Source: Oscillospiraceae bacterium | Lineage (GTDB): Bacteria > Bacillota > Clostridia > Oscillospirales > Ruminococcaceae | Length of the DNA stretch: 39,725 bases | Direction: 5' to 3' | Assembly (NCBI GenBank): GCA_016288755.1 | Contig: JAEELE010000064.1 | Coordinates: forward strand, 1-39,725 | Part shown: piece after piece, positions 25,596 to 32,617 of the stretch | How the letters are laid out: every line of letters begins with the position of its first letter | How positions within the stretch are numbered: the stretch's first letter is position 1 | Made by a program: the position numbers and the translations under genes | Notes under the pieces: generated by a model | Told to the model about the DNA's origin: nothing | Database searches by the model: none | Seen by the model: the letters and a program-made list of their open reading frames with translations, nothing else

Positions 25596-26315
25596 TTATG
25601 CGTTCTCTCTGAGGCGCTTCATGATCTCCTGATATGCCTCCTCGACGCCGCCCATGTCTCTGCGGAAGCGGTCCTTGTCGAGCTTCTCGTGGGTCGTGGA
25701 ATCCCAGAAGCGGCAGGTGTCCGGGGAGATCTCGTCGGCGAGCAGAATCTGACCGTGGAATCTGCCGAACTCGATCTTGAAGTCGATCAGGTCGATATTG
25801 AGCTTCTTGAAGAAATTCAGCATGACCTCATTGACCTTGAAGGCATACTTTGCGATGGTGTCGATCTCCTCCTTGGTGGCAAGACCGAGCGCCAGTGCGT
25901 AGTAATCGTTGATGAACGGGTCGTGGAGATCGTCGTTCTTGTAGCTGAACTCGAGGATCGGGCAGAGCAGCTTTCTGCCCTCCTCCACGCCCATGCGCTT
26001 GGAGAAGCTGCCTGCTGCGACATTGCGGACGATGACCTCAAGCGGGACGATCTCGACCTTCTTGACGAGGGTCTCGCGCTCGGAGAGCTCCTCGACCAGA
26101 TGGGTCGGCACGCCCTCCTTCTCGAGCAGCGTGAACATGATATTGGTCATCTGGTTGTTGATGACGCCCTTGCCCTTGATGGTGCCGCGCTTGGCGCCGT
26201 CGCCTGCGGTCGCGTCGTCCTTATAGTCGACGATGACGAGATCGGGGTCGGAGGTCGCAAAGACCTTCTTCGCCTTGCCCTCATAGAGCTGTGCACCCTT
26301 TGTAACATTTGCCAT
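25596..26315 (-). CDS. purC: SAICAR synthetase
   Basis: Joins aspartate to CAIR with ATP, forming SAICAR. The 239 residues have the full family pattern: [12 protein letters not shown] at the N-terminus, [18 protein letters not shown], the substrate region [35 protein letters not shown] and the closing [27 protein letters not shown] precedes the ATG at 26315. The 81-base gap to the upstream small gene contains a palindrome GCCCGGG-A-GCCCGGGC and a TATACT box with a poor -35, so a secondary promoter is possible but unproven. Confidence 0.97.
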   Translation of the reverse strand: MANVTKGAQLYEGKAKKVFATSDPDLVIVDYKDDATAGDGAKRGTIKGKGVINNQMTNIMFTLLEKEGVPTHLVEELSERETLVKKVEIVPLEVIVRNVAAGSFSKRMGVEEGRKLLCPILEFSYKNDDLHDPFINDYYALALGLATKEEIDTIAKYAFKVNEVMLNFFKKLNIDLIDFKIEFGRFHGQILLADEISPDTCRFWDSTTHEKLDKDRFRRDMGGVEEAYQEIMKRLRENA

Positions 26316-26396
26316 TGTAGTTTCCTCCCTGTCTGACTGTTGATATGGACATCCGCCCGGGCTCCCGGGCAGTATATCGGATGAATGGATCAGCCG

Positions 26397-26591
26397 TCAC
26401 TGGCTGATATGCGGCGTGCCGTCCGGCTCCAGCAGCGGCGTGACGGGGCAGCTTGCGCCCCCGCCGGTGACATATTCCACGCCGGTGACGGTATCGCGCA
26501 GAATGTAGATCACCCTGTCCTGCAGAATGATCTCCTCGAGGATCTCGAGCCTTGCGCGGTCGGGGTCCTCCTTCGGCTTGCGTCCGAACAT
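26397..26591 (-). CDS. Small DUF6440-like protein
   Basis: 64 residues. The central pattern [20 protein letters not shown], followed by [11 protein letters not shown], is the core of the small DUF6440-type proteins (strand, TGV-Y-, then TPLLD.DGKP). No membrane helix. It starts 15 bases after purE behind AAGGGGGG and is followed by purC, so it is a member of the purine operon. Function unknown; family assignment is from pattern memory only. Confidence 0.7.
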   Translation of the reverse strand: MFGRKPKEDPDRARLEILEEIILQDRVIYILRDTVTGVEYVTGGGASCPVTPLLEPDGTPHISQ

Positions 26592-26606
26592 GCTGCACGC
26601 CCCCCT

Positions 26607-27104
26607 TCAGAGCTCCGCGAGCTTTTCCTGCAGGGCGGCATCCTTTTTCTGCACGCCTGCGATCATCTCTGCCTTGCGGGCTCTGAGCTGCTCCGCGAGC
26701 GACTCGTCGGAGAGCGCGAGCATCTGCACGGCGAGGATCGCCGCGTTCTTTGCGCCGTCGACCGCGACGGTCGCGACCGGGATCCCGGGCGGCATCATGA
26801 CCGTTGCGAGCAGCGCGTCGAGCCCCTCGAGCTGCGCGCCCCTGCAGGGGATGCCGATGACCGGCAGCACGGTGTGTCCGGCGATGACGCCCGCGAGATG
26901 CGCCGCCATGCCCGCTGCACAGATGATGACGCCGAAGCCGTTCGCCTCTGCGGATCCGGCAAAATCTGCGGCAAGTGCGGGGGAGCGGTGCGCGCTCATC
27001 ACATGCGCCTCATAGGGCACGCCGAAGCTTTTCAGCTCAGTCAGCGCATTCTTCACGACAGGAAAATCGCTGTCGCTGCCCATGATCACTGCAACCTTTT
27101 TCAT
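26607..27104 (-). CDS. purE: N5-carboxyaminoimidazole ribonucleotide mutase / AIR carboxylase subunit
   Basis: Moves the carboxyl group to make CAIR. The 165 residues show the PurE signature: [21 protein letters not shown] with the catalytic His, [20 protein letters not shown] and [16 protein letters not shown] with [21 protein letters not shown] class I PurE needs PurK to make its substrate; purK is not in this window. It begins 21 bases after the WG-repeat gene; no purine (PurR-box or guanine riboswitch) leader is visible in the gap. Confidence 0.96.
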   Translation of the reverse strand: MKKVAVIMGSDSDFPVVKNALTELKSFGVPYEAHVMSAHRSPALAADFAGSAEANGFGVIICAAGMAAHLAGVIAGHTVLPVIGIPCRGAQLEGLDALLATVMMPPGIPVATVAVDGAKNAAILAVQMLALSDESLAEQLRARKAEMIAGVQKKDAALQEKLAEL

Positions 27105-27125
27105 TTGGAATGAACCTTCCTTTCC

Positions 27126-28109
27126 TCAGCGAATCTGCTCCGACAAAGCATCGGAGAAGCCGCTGTATGTATATCCGCCCGCCGCATTGCGGCTGACGGT
27201 CAGATACATCGCTGTTTCAATGTCCTCGCTGCCGCCTGCGGGGCGGTCCCACCGGTAGGAGACACGCAGCTGCAGCAGATAGGTCGGGAACCCGGCTGTT
27301 TCGAGCAGCTTGACCCGGCTCACCGCCGCATTCTGCAGAAAGCAGCTCTGATAGCGCGGTGCGGCGTAGAGCGAATCGGGGTCCTCGCCGCTGATGAGCG
27401 AGGGCTCGATCAGACCGTCGTCGATGAACAGATAGGTCAGATAGCCCGCCGCCGCGTCGCCCAGATGCAGCAGCGTATCGGAATCGGGCAGCACCGCGAG
27501 CTGTGCCGCGTCGAAATCAAGCCGCAGACTGTGCAGCCCGACGCTGTGCAGCGAATGCCACGAAACACGCTCTGCCCTGCCGTCCTGCTGCCGGATCACC
27601 AGCGCGCAGTTCCCGGCGGAGAGCATCGCGTTGTTGTCCGCATCGGTCTCGCAGCTTTCCCACTCGGTGTCCGACCAGCGCGTGCCGTCGGAATGATAGA
27701 GATGGCAGTGCGTGCCGGATTCGGCGGGCAGCTCCGCAATCCAGAGATCGTCGCCCGCCTGCTCGACCGTGCGGTAGAGAAAGGGCACGAGCAGCTCACC
27801 GTTTGTGCGGATCAGCCCGGTGCGGGTGTCGTCTGAGATCTGCTTTTTCGCGATGAGCACATCGTCGCTCATCGCACGGAGATAGTACCATTTCGGCTCT
27901 GCAAGCACTCTGCCGCCCGGCGTTCTGGCGCCCCAGAGCCCGTTCTCGACATAGAGCTGCACGCCCTGCTGCGATGCGGCACGGGGCTCCTGACTCTCCT
28001 GCGCGGCTTCGATGCTGCGCTGCTGCATCTGATAGGCAGTGCGTGCGGAAATCAGGCAGAGCACTGCCGTCATCAGCACAACGGTCAGTATTCGCGTGCG
28101 TTGTTCCAT
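27126..28109 (-). CDS. Membrane-anchored WG-repeat-like protein
   Basis: 327 residues. An N-terminal membrane anchor (ILTVVLMTAVLCLISARTAY) is followed by a Gln/Glu-rich linker and an exported beta-rich domain. The segments LYVENGLWGARTPGGRVLAE and TGLIRTNGELLVPFLYRTVE are typical WG/KWG beta-propeller repeats (WG..., G-I---G---VP--Y). Later repeats are weaker. The C-terminus (YRWDRPAGGSEDIETAMYLT) is unassigned. RBS AAAGGAA precedes the ATG at 28109. It lies between queT and purE with 32- and 21-base gaps and no terminator, linking the riboswitch gene to the purine genes. Confidence 0.75.
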   Translation of the reverse strand: MEQRTRILTVVLMTAVLCLISARTAYQMQQRSIEAAQESQEPRAASQQGVQLYVENGLWGARTPGGRVLAEPKWYYLRAMSDDVLIAKKQISDDTRTGLIRTNGELLVPFLYRTVEQAGDDLWIAELPAESGTHCHLYHSDGTRWSDTEWESCETDADNNAMLSAGNCALVIRQQDGRAERVSWHSLHSVGLHSLRLDFDAAQLAVLPDSDTLLHLGDAAAGYLTYLFIDDGLIEPSLISGEDPDSLYAAPRYQSCFLQNAAVSRVKLLETAGFPTYLLQLRVSYRWDRPAGGSEDIETAMYLTVSRNAAGGYTYSGFSDALSEQIR

Positions 28110-28141
28110 AGACGGCAGTTCCTTTCTGTAGATCGGTCCGG

Positions 28142-28651
28142 TTACGCGGTCTGTGTGCCCGCGGGGCGGTCAGTGCCGCAGATGATCTGTCTTGCCGCAG
28201 ACGAGCGCATCAGCGCCCACAGCACCGGCAGACCCACGACGACGACCGCGACCAGCTCACCGGCCGCGACGCCGAGGAACGAGAACCAGTAGGGCTCGCC
28301 CATAAAGATTTTCAGCTCGGCACCGATGATGAAGCCGTTGACGATCGCCGGAATGAACGACGCGGGCACGGGCTTGCGGATCAGCAGCATCAGCACGGCG
28401 GCGATGACCGTCGCGAGCGTGCCGAAGATGAAGTCCAGTGCCATGCCGCTGAAGATGTTCGCGATCATGCAGCCGAGCGAGAGCCCGACGCACCAGCGCT
28501 TGCGGTAGCAGCAGAGCAGCATCAGCGCCTCGGAGAAGCGCACCTGCACGGCGCCGTAGGACAGCGGCTCAAAGGCGACCGTCAGCACGGCATAGAGGGC
28601 GGCGATCACGGCGATTTCGGTGATCATGAGCGGGGTGATCTTGGTTTTCAT
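28142..28651 (-). CDS. queT: QueT-family queuosine-precursor transporter (ECF S component)
   Basis: 169 residues with five or six hydrophobic helices. The N-terminal IAALYAVLTVAFEPLSYGAV with QVRFSEALMLL is the QueT signature (AALY...P-SYG--Q-R-SEAL). QueT is the substrate-binding S component of an energy-coupling-factor importer for queuosine precursors such as preQ1. The preQ1-I riboswitch directly upstream supports the assignment strongly. The start at 28651 has AAGGAGG nine bases upstream, and that AAGG is part of the riboswitch pseudoknot. The longer in-frame start at 28702 lies inside the riboswitch stem and is not real. Confidence 0.93.
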   Translation of the reverse strand: MKTKITPLMITEIAVIAALYAVLTVAFEPLSYGAVQVRFSEALMLLCCYRKRWCVGLSLGCMIANIFSGMALDFIFGTLATVIAAVLMLLIRKPVPASFIPAIVNGFIIGAELKIFMGEPYWFSFLGVAAGELVAVVVVGLPVLWALMRSSAARQIICGTDRPAGTQTA

Positions 28652-28660
28652 TTGTGGTTT

Positions 28661-28703
28661 CCTCCTTGTGTTTTTTATGCTGGTTATCAAGGCGAACAGC
28701 ATA
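28661..28703 (-). promoter_or_regulatory. preQ1-I riboswitch, translational
   Basis: Minus-strand RNA: P1 is TATGCTG (28697-28703) with CAGCATA (28676-28682). The loop contains TTCGCCTTGATAAC, and the A-rich tail AAAAAACACAAGG follows, exactly the preQ1-I layout. CCTTG of the loop (28688-28692) can pair with CAAGG of the tail (28664-28668), a pseudoknot that covers the Shine-Dalgarno AAGGAGG of queT. Binding of preQ1 would thus shut off translation of queT. No terminator hairpin with T-run follows, so control should be on translation. Confidence 0.92.
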
Positions 28704-28746
28704 ATATGGATTTATGTTCACCGTGCGGTGTGCACGGATGAAACCG

Positions 28747-29748
28747 TTATTGCGGCTTGTCTGCCGGTTTTTCCGGCGGCTCCGGGAACTGGTCGCGGTT
28801 TTCCTCGGTCTCGCGCACCAGATAGATCGGGCGGTGCTTGACCTCGAGATAGGTCTTCGAGAGATAGAGCCCGAGAATGCCCGTGCAGAAGAGCTGCAGC
28901 CCGCCGAGGAAGAAGATCGAGCAGATCAGCGTCGGATAGCCGAGCACCTGCTCGCCGAAGCAGAGCTTCTTCACAACGGTGACGATGATCATGATCAGCG
29001 CGATCACGCACGAGATCATGCCGAGCACCATCGAGACGGTCAGCGGGGCGGTCGAGAAGCCGATCATGCCCTCGATCGAATAGCGGAACAGCCCCCAGAA
29101 GCTCCATGCCGTCGTGCCGGCAGCGCGCTCGACATTCTCATACTCGAGATATTTGACGCGGAAGCCGACCCACGAGAAGATGCCCTTCGAGAAGCGGTTG
29201 TATTCGGTCATCGACAGCACCGAATCGACCATCTGCCGGCTCATGAAGCGGAAATCCTGCGCGCCGTCAACGATCTCGGTCTGCGAGATCTTGTTCATGA
29301 TGCGGTAGAAGAGCCGCGCAAACCATGAGCGCACCTTCGATTCGCCCTGACGGGTGACTCTGCGGGTGGTCGCGCAGTCGTAGTCGCCGCTCGAGACCGC
29401 CTCGTACATCGTCGGCAGGAAGGAGGGCGGGTGCTGCAGGTCGGCATCCATGACGACGCAGTAGTCGCCCCTTGCATGGGAGAGCCCTGCGTAGATGCCG
29501 GCTTCCTTGCCGAAATTGCGCGAGAAGGAGATATAGCGCACGCGCGCATCGCTTCGGGAGAGCTCCCGCAGCTTCTTCAGCGTGCGGTCCTTCGAGCCGT
29601 CGTCGATGAACAGATACTCAAAGACCAGCTCCGGGTGCGCCTGCTGCATCTGCGCAGAGACCTTCGTGATCTCCCCGTAGAACATCGGGAGCACTTCCTC
29701 CTCATTATAGCACGGCACGATGACCGATATCAGGCATTGCCTGTCCAA
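28747..29748 (-). CDS. GtrB/DPM1-like family 2 glycosyltransferase
   Basis: 333 residues. A GT-A domain opens SVIVPCYNEEEVLPMFY, with IDDGSKDRT and the metal-binding VVMDADLQHPP (DxD), GAQDFRFMSR and NRFSKGIFSWVGF. Two C-terminal helices follow (VSMVLGMISCVIALIMIIVT; ICSIFFLGGLQLFCTGILGL). This is the layout of polyprenyl-phosphate hexose synthases such as GtrB. The TTG at 29748 is chosen because GGAGG lies eight bases before it and because the promoter -10 (29814-29819) sits only three bases from the upstream ATG at 29811, which would not be transcribed. First gene of the minus-strand tract. Confidence 0.88.
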   Translation of the reverse strand: MDRQCLISVIVPCYNEEEVLPMFYGEITKVSAQMQQAHPELVFEYLFIDDGSKDRTLKKLRELSRSDARVRYISFSRNFGKEAGIYAGLSHARGDYCVVMDADLQHPPSFLPTMYEAVSSGDYDCATTRRVTRQGESKVRSWFARLFYRIMNKISQTEIVDGAQDFRFMSRQMVDSVLSMTEYNRFSKGIFSWVGFRVKYLEYENVERAAGTTAWSFWGLFRYSIEGMIGFSTAPLTVSMVLGMISCVIALIMIIVTVVKKLCFGEQVLGYPTLICSIFFLGGLQLFCTGILGLYLSKTYLEVKHRPIYLVRETEENRDQFPEPPEKPADKPQ

Positions 29749-29813
29749 GCGGAATCCCTCCTCCAGCGCAGCCGCAGCAGCCTTCTGCGAGTGCGCATAA
29801 ACATACACCATAT

Positions 29814-29842
29814 ATTATACCGCATCACGGCAAAAAAAGCAA
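29814..29842 (-). promoter_or_regulatory. Promoter heading the minus-strand superoperon
   Basis: TTGCTT (29837-29842), 17 bases, TATAAT (29814-29819). The transcript would have a leader of about 60 bases before the TTG start of the glycosyltransferase. No convincing terminator is seen in any later gap until 4225-4275. Confidence 0.75.
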
Positions 29843-29899
29843 GGGGTGCGGCGCGAATTTCGCAAATTGCCTGTGTTTCTGTCCTTCGCAGCACAATGC

Positions 29900-29929
29900 T
29901 TGACAATATTGCCGGATTTGTGTTATACT
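29900..29929 (+). promoter_or_regulatory. Promoter of mnmA
   Basis: Consensus TTGACA (29900-29905), 18 bases, TATACT (29924-29929) with extended TGT. Divergent from the glycosyltransferase promoter, about 60 bases apart. Confidence 0.87.
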
Positions 29930-29962
29930 GTGCGCGGAAACTGACCGAAGGGAGGGACGGCT

Positions 29963-31009
29963 GTGAGAGCGCTGATCGCCATGAGCGGCGGGGTGGATTC
30001 CGCCGCAGCAGCATATCTGATGCAGCAGTCTGGATATGAATGCATCGGCTGCACGATGCGGCTCTTCGCGGGCGGCGAGGCGGATGCGGACGACGCCGGA
30101 GCCATCGCCGACCGCCTGCACATGCCGCATGATGTGTTTGATTTTGCGGCGGAATTCCGCGAAAAGGTCATCGGGCGGTTCATCGGCTGCTATTTCTGCG
30201 GCAGAACGCCGAATCCCTGCATCGACTGCAACCGGCACTTCAAGCTCGCGGCGCTCCTGCGCGAGGCAGACCGTCTGGGCTGCGACTGCATCGCCACGGG
30301 GCACTATGCCCGCACGGCGCAGACCGCGGCGGGCTGGCAGCTGCTGCGCGGTGCCGACCCCGCAAAGGACCAGAGCTATGTGCTGCACATGCTGACGCAG
30401 GCGCAGCTCAGCCGCGTGCGCTTTCCGCTCGGAGACCTCACCAAGCAGCAGGTGCGGCAGATCGCGGCGGAGCAGGGCTTTGCCAATGCAGGCAAGCGCG
30501 AGTCGCAGGATATCTGCTTTGTGCCCGGCGGCGACTATGCCCGCGTGATCGCCGAATGCTCCGGTCGGAGTGCAGAGCCCGGCGAGTTTGTCGACATGCA
30601 GGGGCATGTGCTCGGGCAGCACCGCGGCATCATCCATTATACGGTCGGGCAGCGGCGCGGGCTCGGCATCGCGCTCGGTGTGCCCGCCTATGTCGTCGGC
30701 ATCGACGCGGCGCACAACCGGGTGATCCTCGGCAGCAATGACGACCTGTTCAGCGACATTGTGCAGATCACCGGCTGCAACTGGATCGCGGGCACGCCCC
30801 CGACCGGACCGGTCCGCTGCACCGCAAAGATCCGCTACCGTCACACCGCGCAGCCCGCATGGCTGACCTTCACCGACCCGCAAAACGCCGTTCTGCGCTT
30901 CGATCAGCCGCAGCGCGCGGTCACGGCGGGGCAGTCTGCGGTGTGGTATGACGGCGACTGCGTGCTCGGCGGCGGGGAGATCACCGGGACAATGAGAGCA
31001 GAGAAGTGA
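29963..31009 (+). CDS. mnmA: tRNA-specific 2-thiouridylase
   Basis: Thiolates U34 of tRNA-Lys, -Glu and -Gln. The 348-residue protein has the ATP pyrophosphatase PP-loop SGGVDS (8-13), the catalytic cysteines Cys89 (NPCIDCNRHFKL) and Cys185 (SQDICFVPGG), ATGHYAR, and the TrmU C-terminal domain (YTVGQRRGLGIAL; TGPVRCTAKIRYR). Start is GTG at 29963 with GGGAGGG in front. The last five codons (MRAEK-stop) overlap a heptad repeat array: the TGA is part of a GAAGTGA unit, so the repeat seems to have replaced the original 3' end. Confidence 0.95.
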   Translation: MRALIAMSGGVDSAAAAYLMQQSGYECIGCTMRLFAGGEADADDAGAIADRLHMPHDVFDFAAEFREKVIGRFIGCYFCGRTPNPCIDCNRHFKLAALLREADRLGCDCIATGHYARTAQTAAGWQLLRGADPAKDQSYVLHMLTQAQLSRVRFPLGDLTKQQVRQIAAEQGFANAGKRESQDICFVPGGDYARVIAECSGRSAEPGEFVDMQGHVLGQHRGIIHYTVGQRRGLGIALGVPAYVVGIDAAHNRVILGSNDDLFSDIVQITGCNWIAGTPPTGPVRCTAKIRYRHTAQPAWLTFTDPQNAVLRFDQPQRAVTAGQSAVWYDGDCVLGGGEITGTMRAEK

Positions 31010-31080
31010 GAAATGAGAAACGTGCGCAGACAGGAACCGCGGGCTCCGCGCCGTTTCTCATTTCTCATTTCTCATTTTGC
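31003..31080 (+). repeat. Heptad repeat inverted pair forming a terminator-like hairpin after mnmA
   Basis: GAAGTGA/GAAATGA/GAAACG (31003-31022) and the inverse CG-TTCTCAT/TTCTCAT/TTCTCAT (31052-31075) can form a stem of at least 15 perfect pairs with a ~30-base loop that itself contains the pairing GCGGGCTCCGCGC. TTTTGCC follows. It probably ends mnmA transcription. Confidence 0.8.
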
Positions 31081-31081
31081 C

Positions 31082-31110
31082 TTGCAATACTGCAAAATTT
31101 GTGGTATAAT
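31082..31110 (+). promoter_or_regulatory. Promoter of the 31160 membrane protein gene
   Basis: TTGCAA (31082-31087), 17 bases, TATAAT (31105-31110) with extended TGG. TGTGGTATAATAAG matches the glyQS promoter exactly. Confidence 0.82.
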
Positions 31111-31159
31111 AAGGTGAACAGCTATACGATACGACAAACGACGATACGGGGGAACACAA

Positions 31160-31717
31160 ATGAAGCACAAGCACAGTGCCGCCGGGCGCAGCGGCAGCTA
31201 CCGGGTCGCGCTCGGGGGCATTGTCTCGGCGCTCTGCCTGACGGTGATGTTTCTCGCAGGCGTGATGCCGGCGCTCTATATCGCCGCACCGATGGCGGCG
31301 GGCATGCTCATGCTGATTCTGGCGGAGGAGGTCTCCCGCGCGTGGGGCTGGCTGACCTATATTGCCGTCAGCCTGCTCTCGCTGATCGTGATCCCTGACA
31401 AGGAAGCGGCGCTGATGTTCATTCTCTTTTTCGGGTATTACCCGCTTCTGCGCAGCATTCTGGCAAAGATCACCCCGCGCGGACTGCGCTTTGCGGTCAA
31501 GCTCGCGATCTACAATGTCTTCCTGATCGCCGATTATCTGCTGACGGTCTATGTGCTCGGTCTGCCGACCTTTGCGGACACGCTGCCGTGGATGTACGCC
31601 GCACTGCTCATCGGGGCGAATCTGCTGTTTCTGATGTATGACGCCCTGCTCTCCCGCATCGGGCGCTTCTACCGCAATTATTTCGTGAAGCGCGTGCTCG
31701 GGCGGCGCAGAAAATAA
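31160..31717 (+). CDS. Polytopic membrane protein of unknown function
   Basis: 185 residues with five or six hydrophobic helices after a basic N-terminus (MKHKHSAAGRSGSYRVALGG). Noteworthy segments are IVSALCLTVMFLAGVMPALY and the loop VIPDKEAALMFILFFGYYPL, which recurs in uncharacterised Oscillospiraceae membrane proteins and is reminiscent of ECF S-component topology; I cannot assign a substrate. It ends in a basic tail (KRVLGRRRK). RBS GGGGG is seven bases before the ATG. It has its own promoter and is followed by a GC-rich repeat tract. Confidence 0.78.
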   Translation: MKHKHSAAGRSGSYRVALGGIVSALCLTVMFLAGVMPALYIAAPMAAGMLMLILAEEVSRAWGWLTYIAVSLLSLIVIPDKEAALMFILFFGYYPLLRSILAKITPRGLRFAVKLAIYNVFLIADYLLTVYVLGLPTFADTLPWMYAALLIGANLLFLMYDALLSRIGRFYRNYFVKRVLGRRRK

Positions 31718-32016
31718 AAATGAGCGGGGAGCCCGCGCGGGCATTTTGGCTCCGCGAGCCGTTTTGCATCCTCACCCAATTTGCGTGACCGCACGGCGTC
31801 GGCGCGGCGGGGAGCCCCCGCTGGGCGCGGAGCCCGCGCTGGCAATTCCCTCCGGGTGCTTTTTCGCGGAGCCTCCCAGTTTCGCGCTACACACGGCGCT
31901 GATGCGCCTTCTTGAGGGTCGATACTCCCAGCCCGGAGCCCGGGCTTGGAGCCCCCGCGGGCGAATATCTCCTGTCGGCTCCCTACTGCATGTTCAATGA
32001 ATCCGAGGTGACAATT
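31718..32016. repeat. GC-rich repeat tract, two copies of a ~90-bp element
   Basis: No gene is visible. Copy A spans roughly 31743-31815 and copy B 31841-31930; both share the order TTTGC..., GAGCCTCCC-like, TGCG..., CACGGCG.... They are separated and bounded by GGAGCCCGCGC / GGAGCCCCCGC palindromic boxes (near 31728, 31811, 31829, 31935, 31948). Copy B aligns over about 90 bases with 32385-32474, e.g. GCGGAGCCTCCC against GCGGAGCCTTCC. Could be a small non-autonomous mobile element or a structured RNA. Confidence 0.7.
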
Positions 32017-32328
32017 ATGAAGGTCAGAGGCTTCACATGGCCGCAATGGTGGATGTTCACACTCATATGGTTCGCGGTATGCTTTACGCTGTTCTGGTTC
32101 AGCGAGGTTTACCGCGATGTCGATGCCGTGATCTATCCCTGCGTGTTCTTCCTGATTTTTTCGATGCTGCTGGGACCGGGCACATGTGCGGGCTGTATGC
32201 CTCCGCCGGAATCGGAGGAGAACGCCGTGATCTGGCAGTTTCGCGTCCTGATTCTGTATGTCGCATGGTGGGGTCTGACGGCACTGCTCGCGCGCGGTTG
32301 CTTCCGGCTCGGGCTGCTGCCGCGATAA
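32017..32328 (+). CDS. Small membrane protein
   Basis: 103 residues, three hydrophobic stretches: FTLIWFAVCFTLFWFS, VIYPCVFFLIFSMLLGPG and FRVLILYVAWWGLTALLARG. The cytoplasmic N-terminus is short (MKVRGFTWPQWW). The ATG at 32017 is chosen for its GAGGTG site six bases upstream; a longer open frame from 31912 runs through the repeat tract. It is enclosed by repeat elements on both sides. No family recognised. Confidence 0.7.
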   Translation: MKVRGFTWPQWWMFTLIWFAVCFTLFWFSEVYRDVDAVIYPCVFFLIFSMLLGPGTCAGCMPPPESEENAVIWQFRVLILYVAWWGLTALLARGCFRLGLLPR

Positions 32329-32617
32329 AATGAGAAGTGAGAAATGAGAAATGAGCCCGAAGCCCCACGAGTGCAGGCAAACGGGGCGATTTCCTTCGGG
32401 TACATATTTGCGGAGCCTTCCGATATGCGCAGCTGCACGGTGCCGGCATGCCTTCTTTCGGTGCGATACGCCCGAAATCAGCGGCAGAAACAACAGTGTC
32501 GGAACAACTCCTCACTTCTCACTCCTCATTCCGAACCCGCTTCTTTCCTCCTACCTTTACACTTCTCATTTCTCATTTCTAACTTCTCACTTCTGACGCA
32601 CCGCTGAGGGTTTCGCT
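32327..32617. repeat. Composite repeat locus: heptad arrays around a copy of the GC-rich element
   Basis: Left array AAAATGA/GAAGTGA/GAAATGA/GAAATGA (32327-32354) overlaps the preceding stop codon. A third copy of the GC-rich element follows (32385-32474). Then come CGGAACAACTCC with inverse heptads (32500-32533) and a second inverse array TTCTCAT/TTCTCAT/TTCTAAC/TTCTCAC/TTCTGAC (32563-32597). The arrays flank the element as inverted repeats, giving a MITE-like layout of about 270 bases. No gene is seen. Confidence 0.78.

Noticed and set aside
27105-27125. Purine riboswitch or PurR box before purE
   Set aside because: The gap is only 21 bases and has no aptamer core; control must lie further upstream or in trans.
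28652-28702. Longer QueT N-terminus
   Set aside because: The extra residues are encoded by the riboswitch itself; AAGGAGG is correctly spaced for the ATG at 28651.
28701-28706. TATTAT as -10 promoter of queT
   Set aside because: It overlaps the 5' strand of the riboswitch P1 stem, so a start there would remove half the aptamer; no -35 fits.
31678-32493. 271-residue minus-strand open frame
   Set aside because: Runs through repeat tracts and antisense to the 32017 gene; its repeating Arg/Pro-rich pattern comes from the duplicated GC-rich element.
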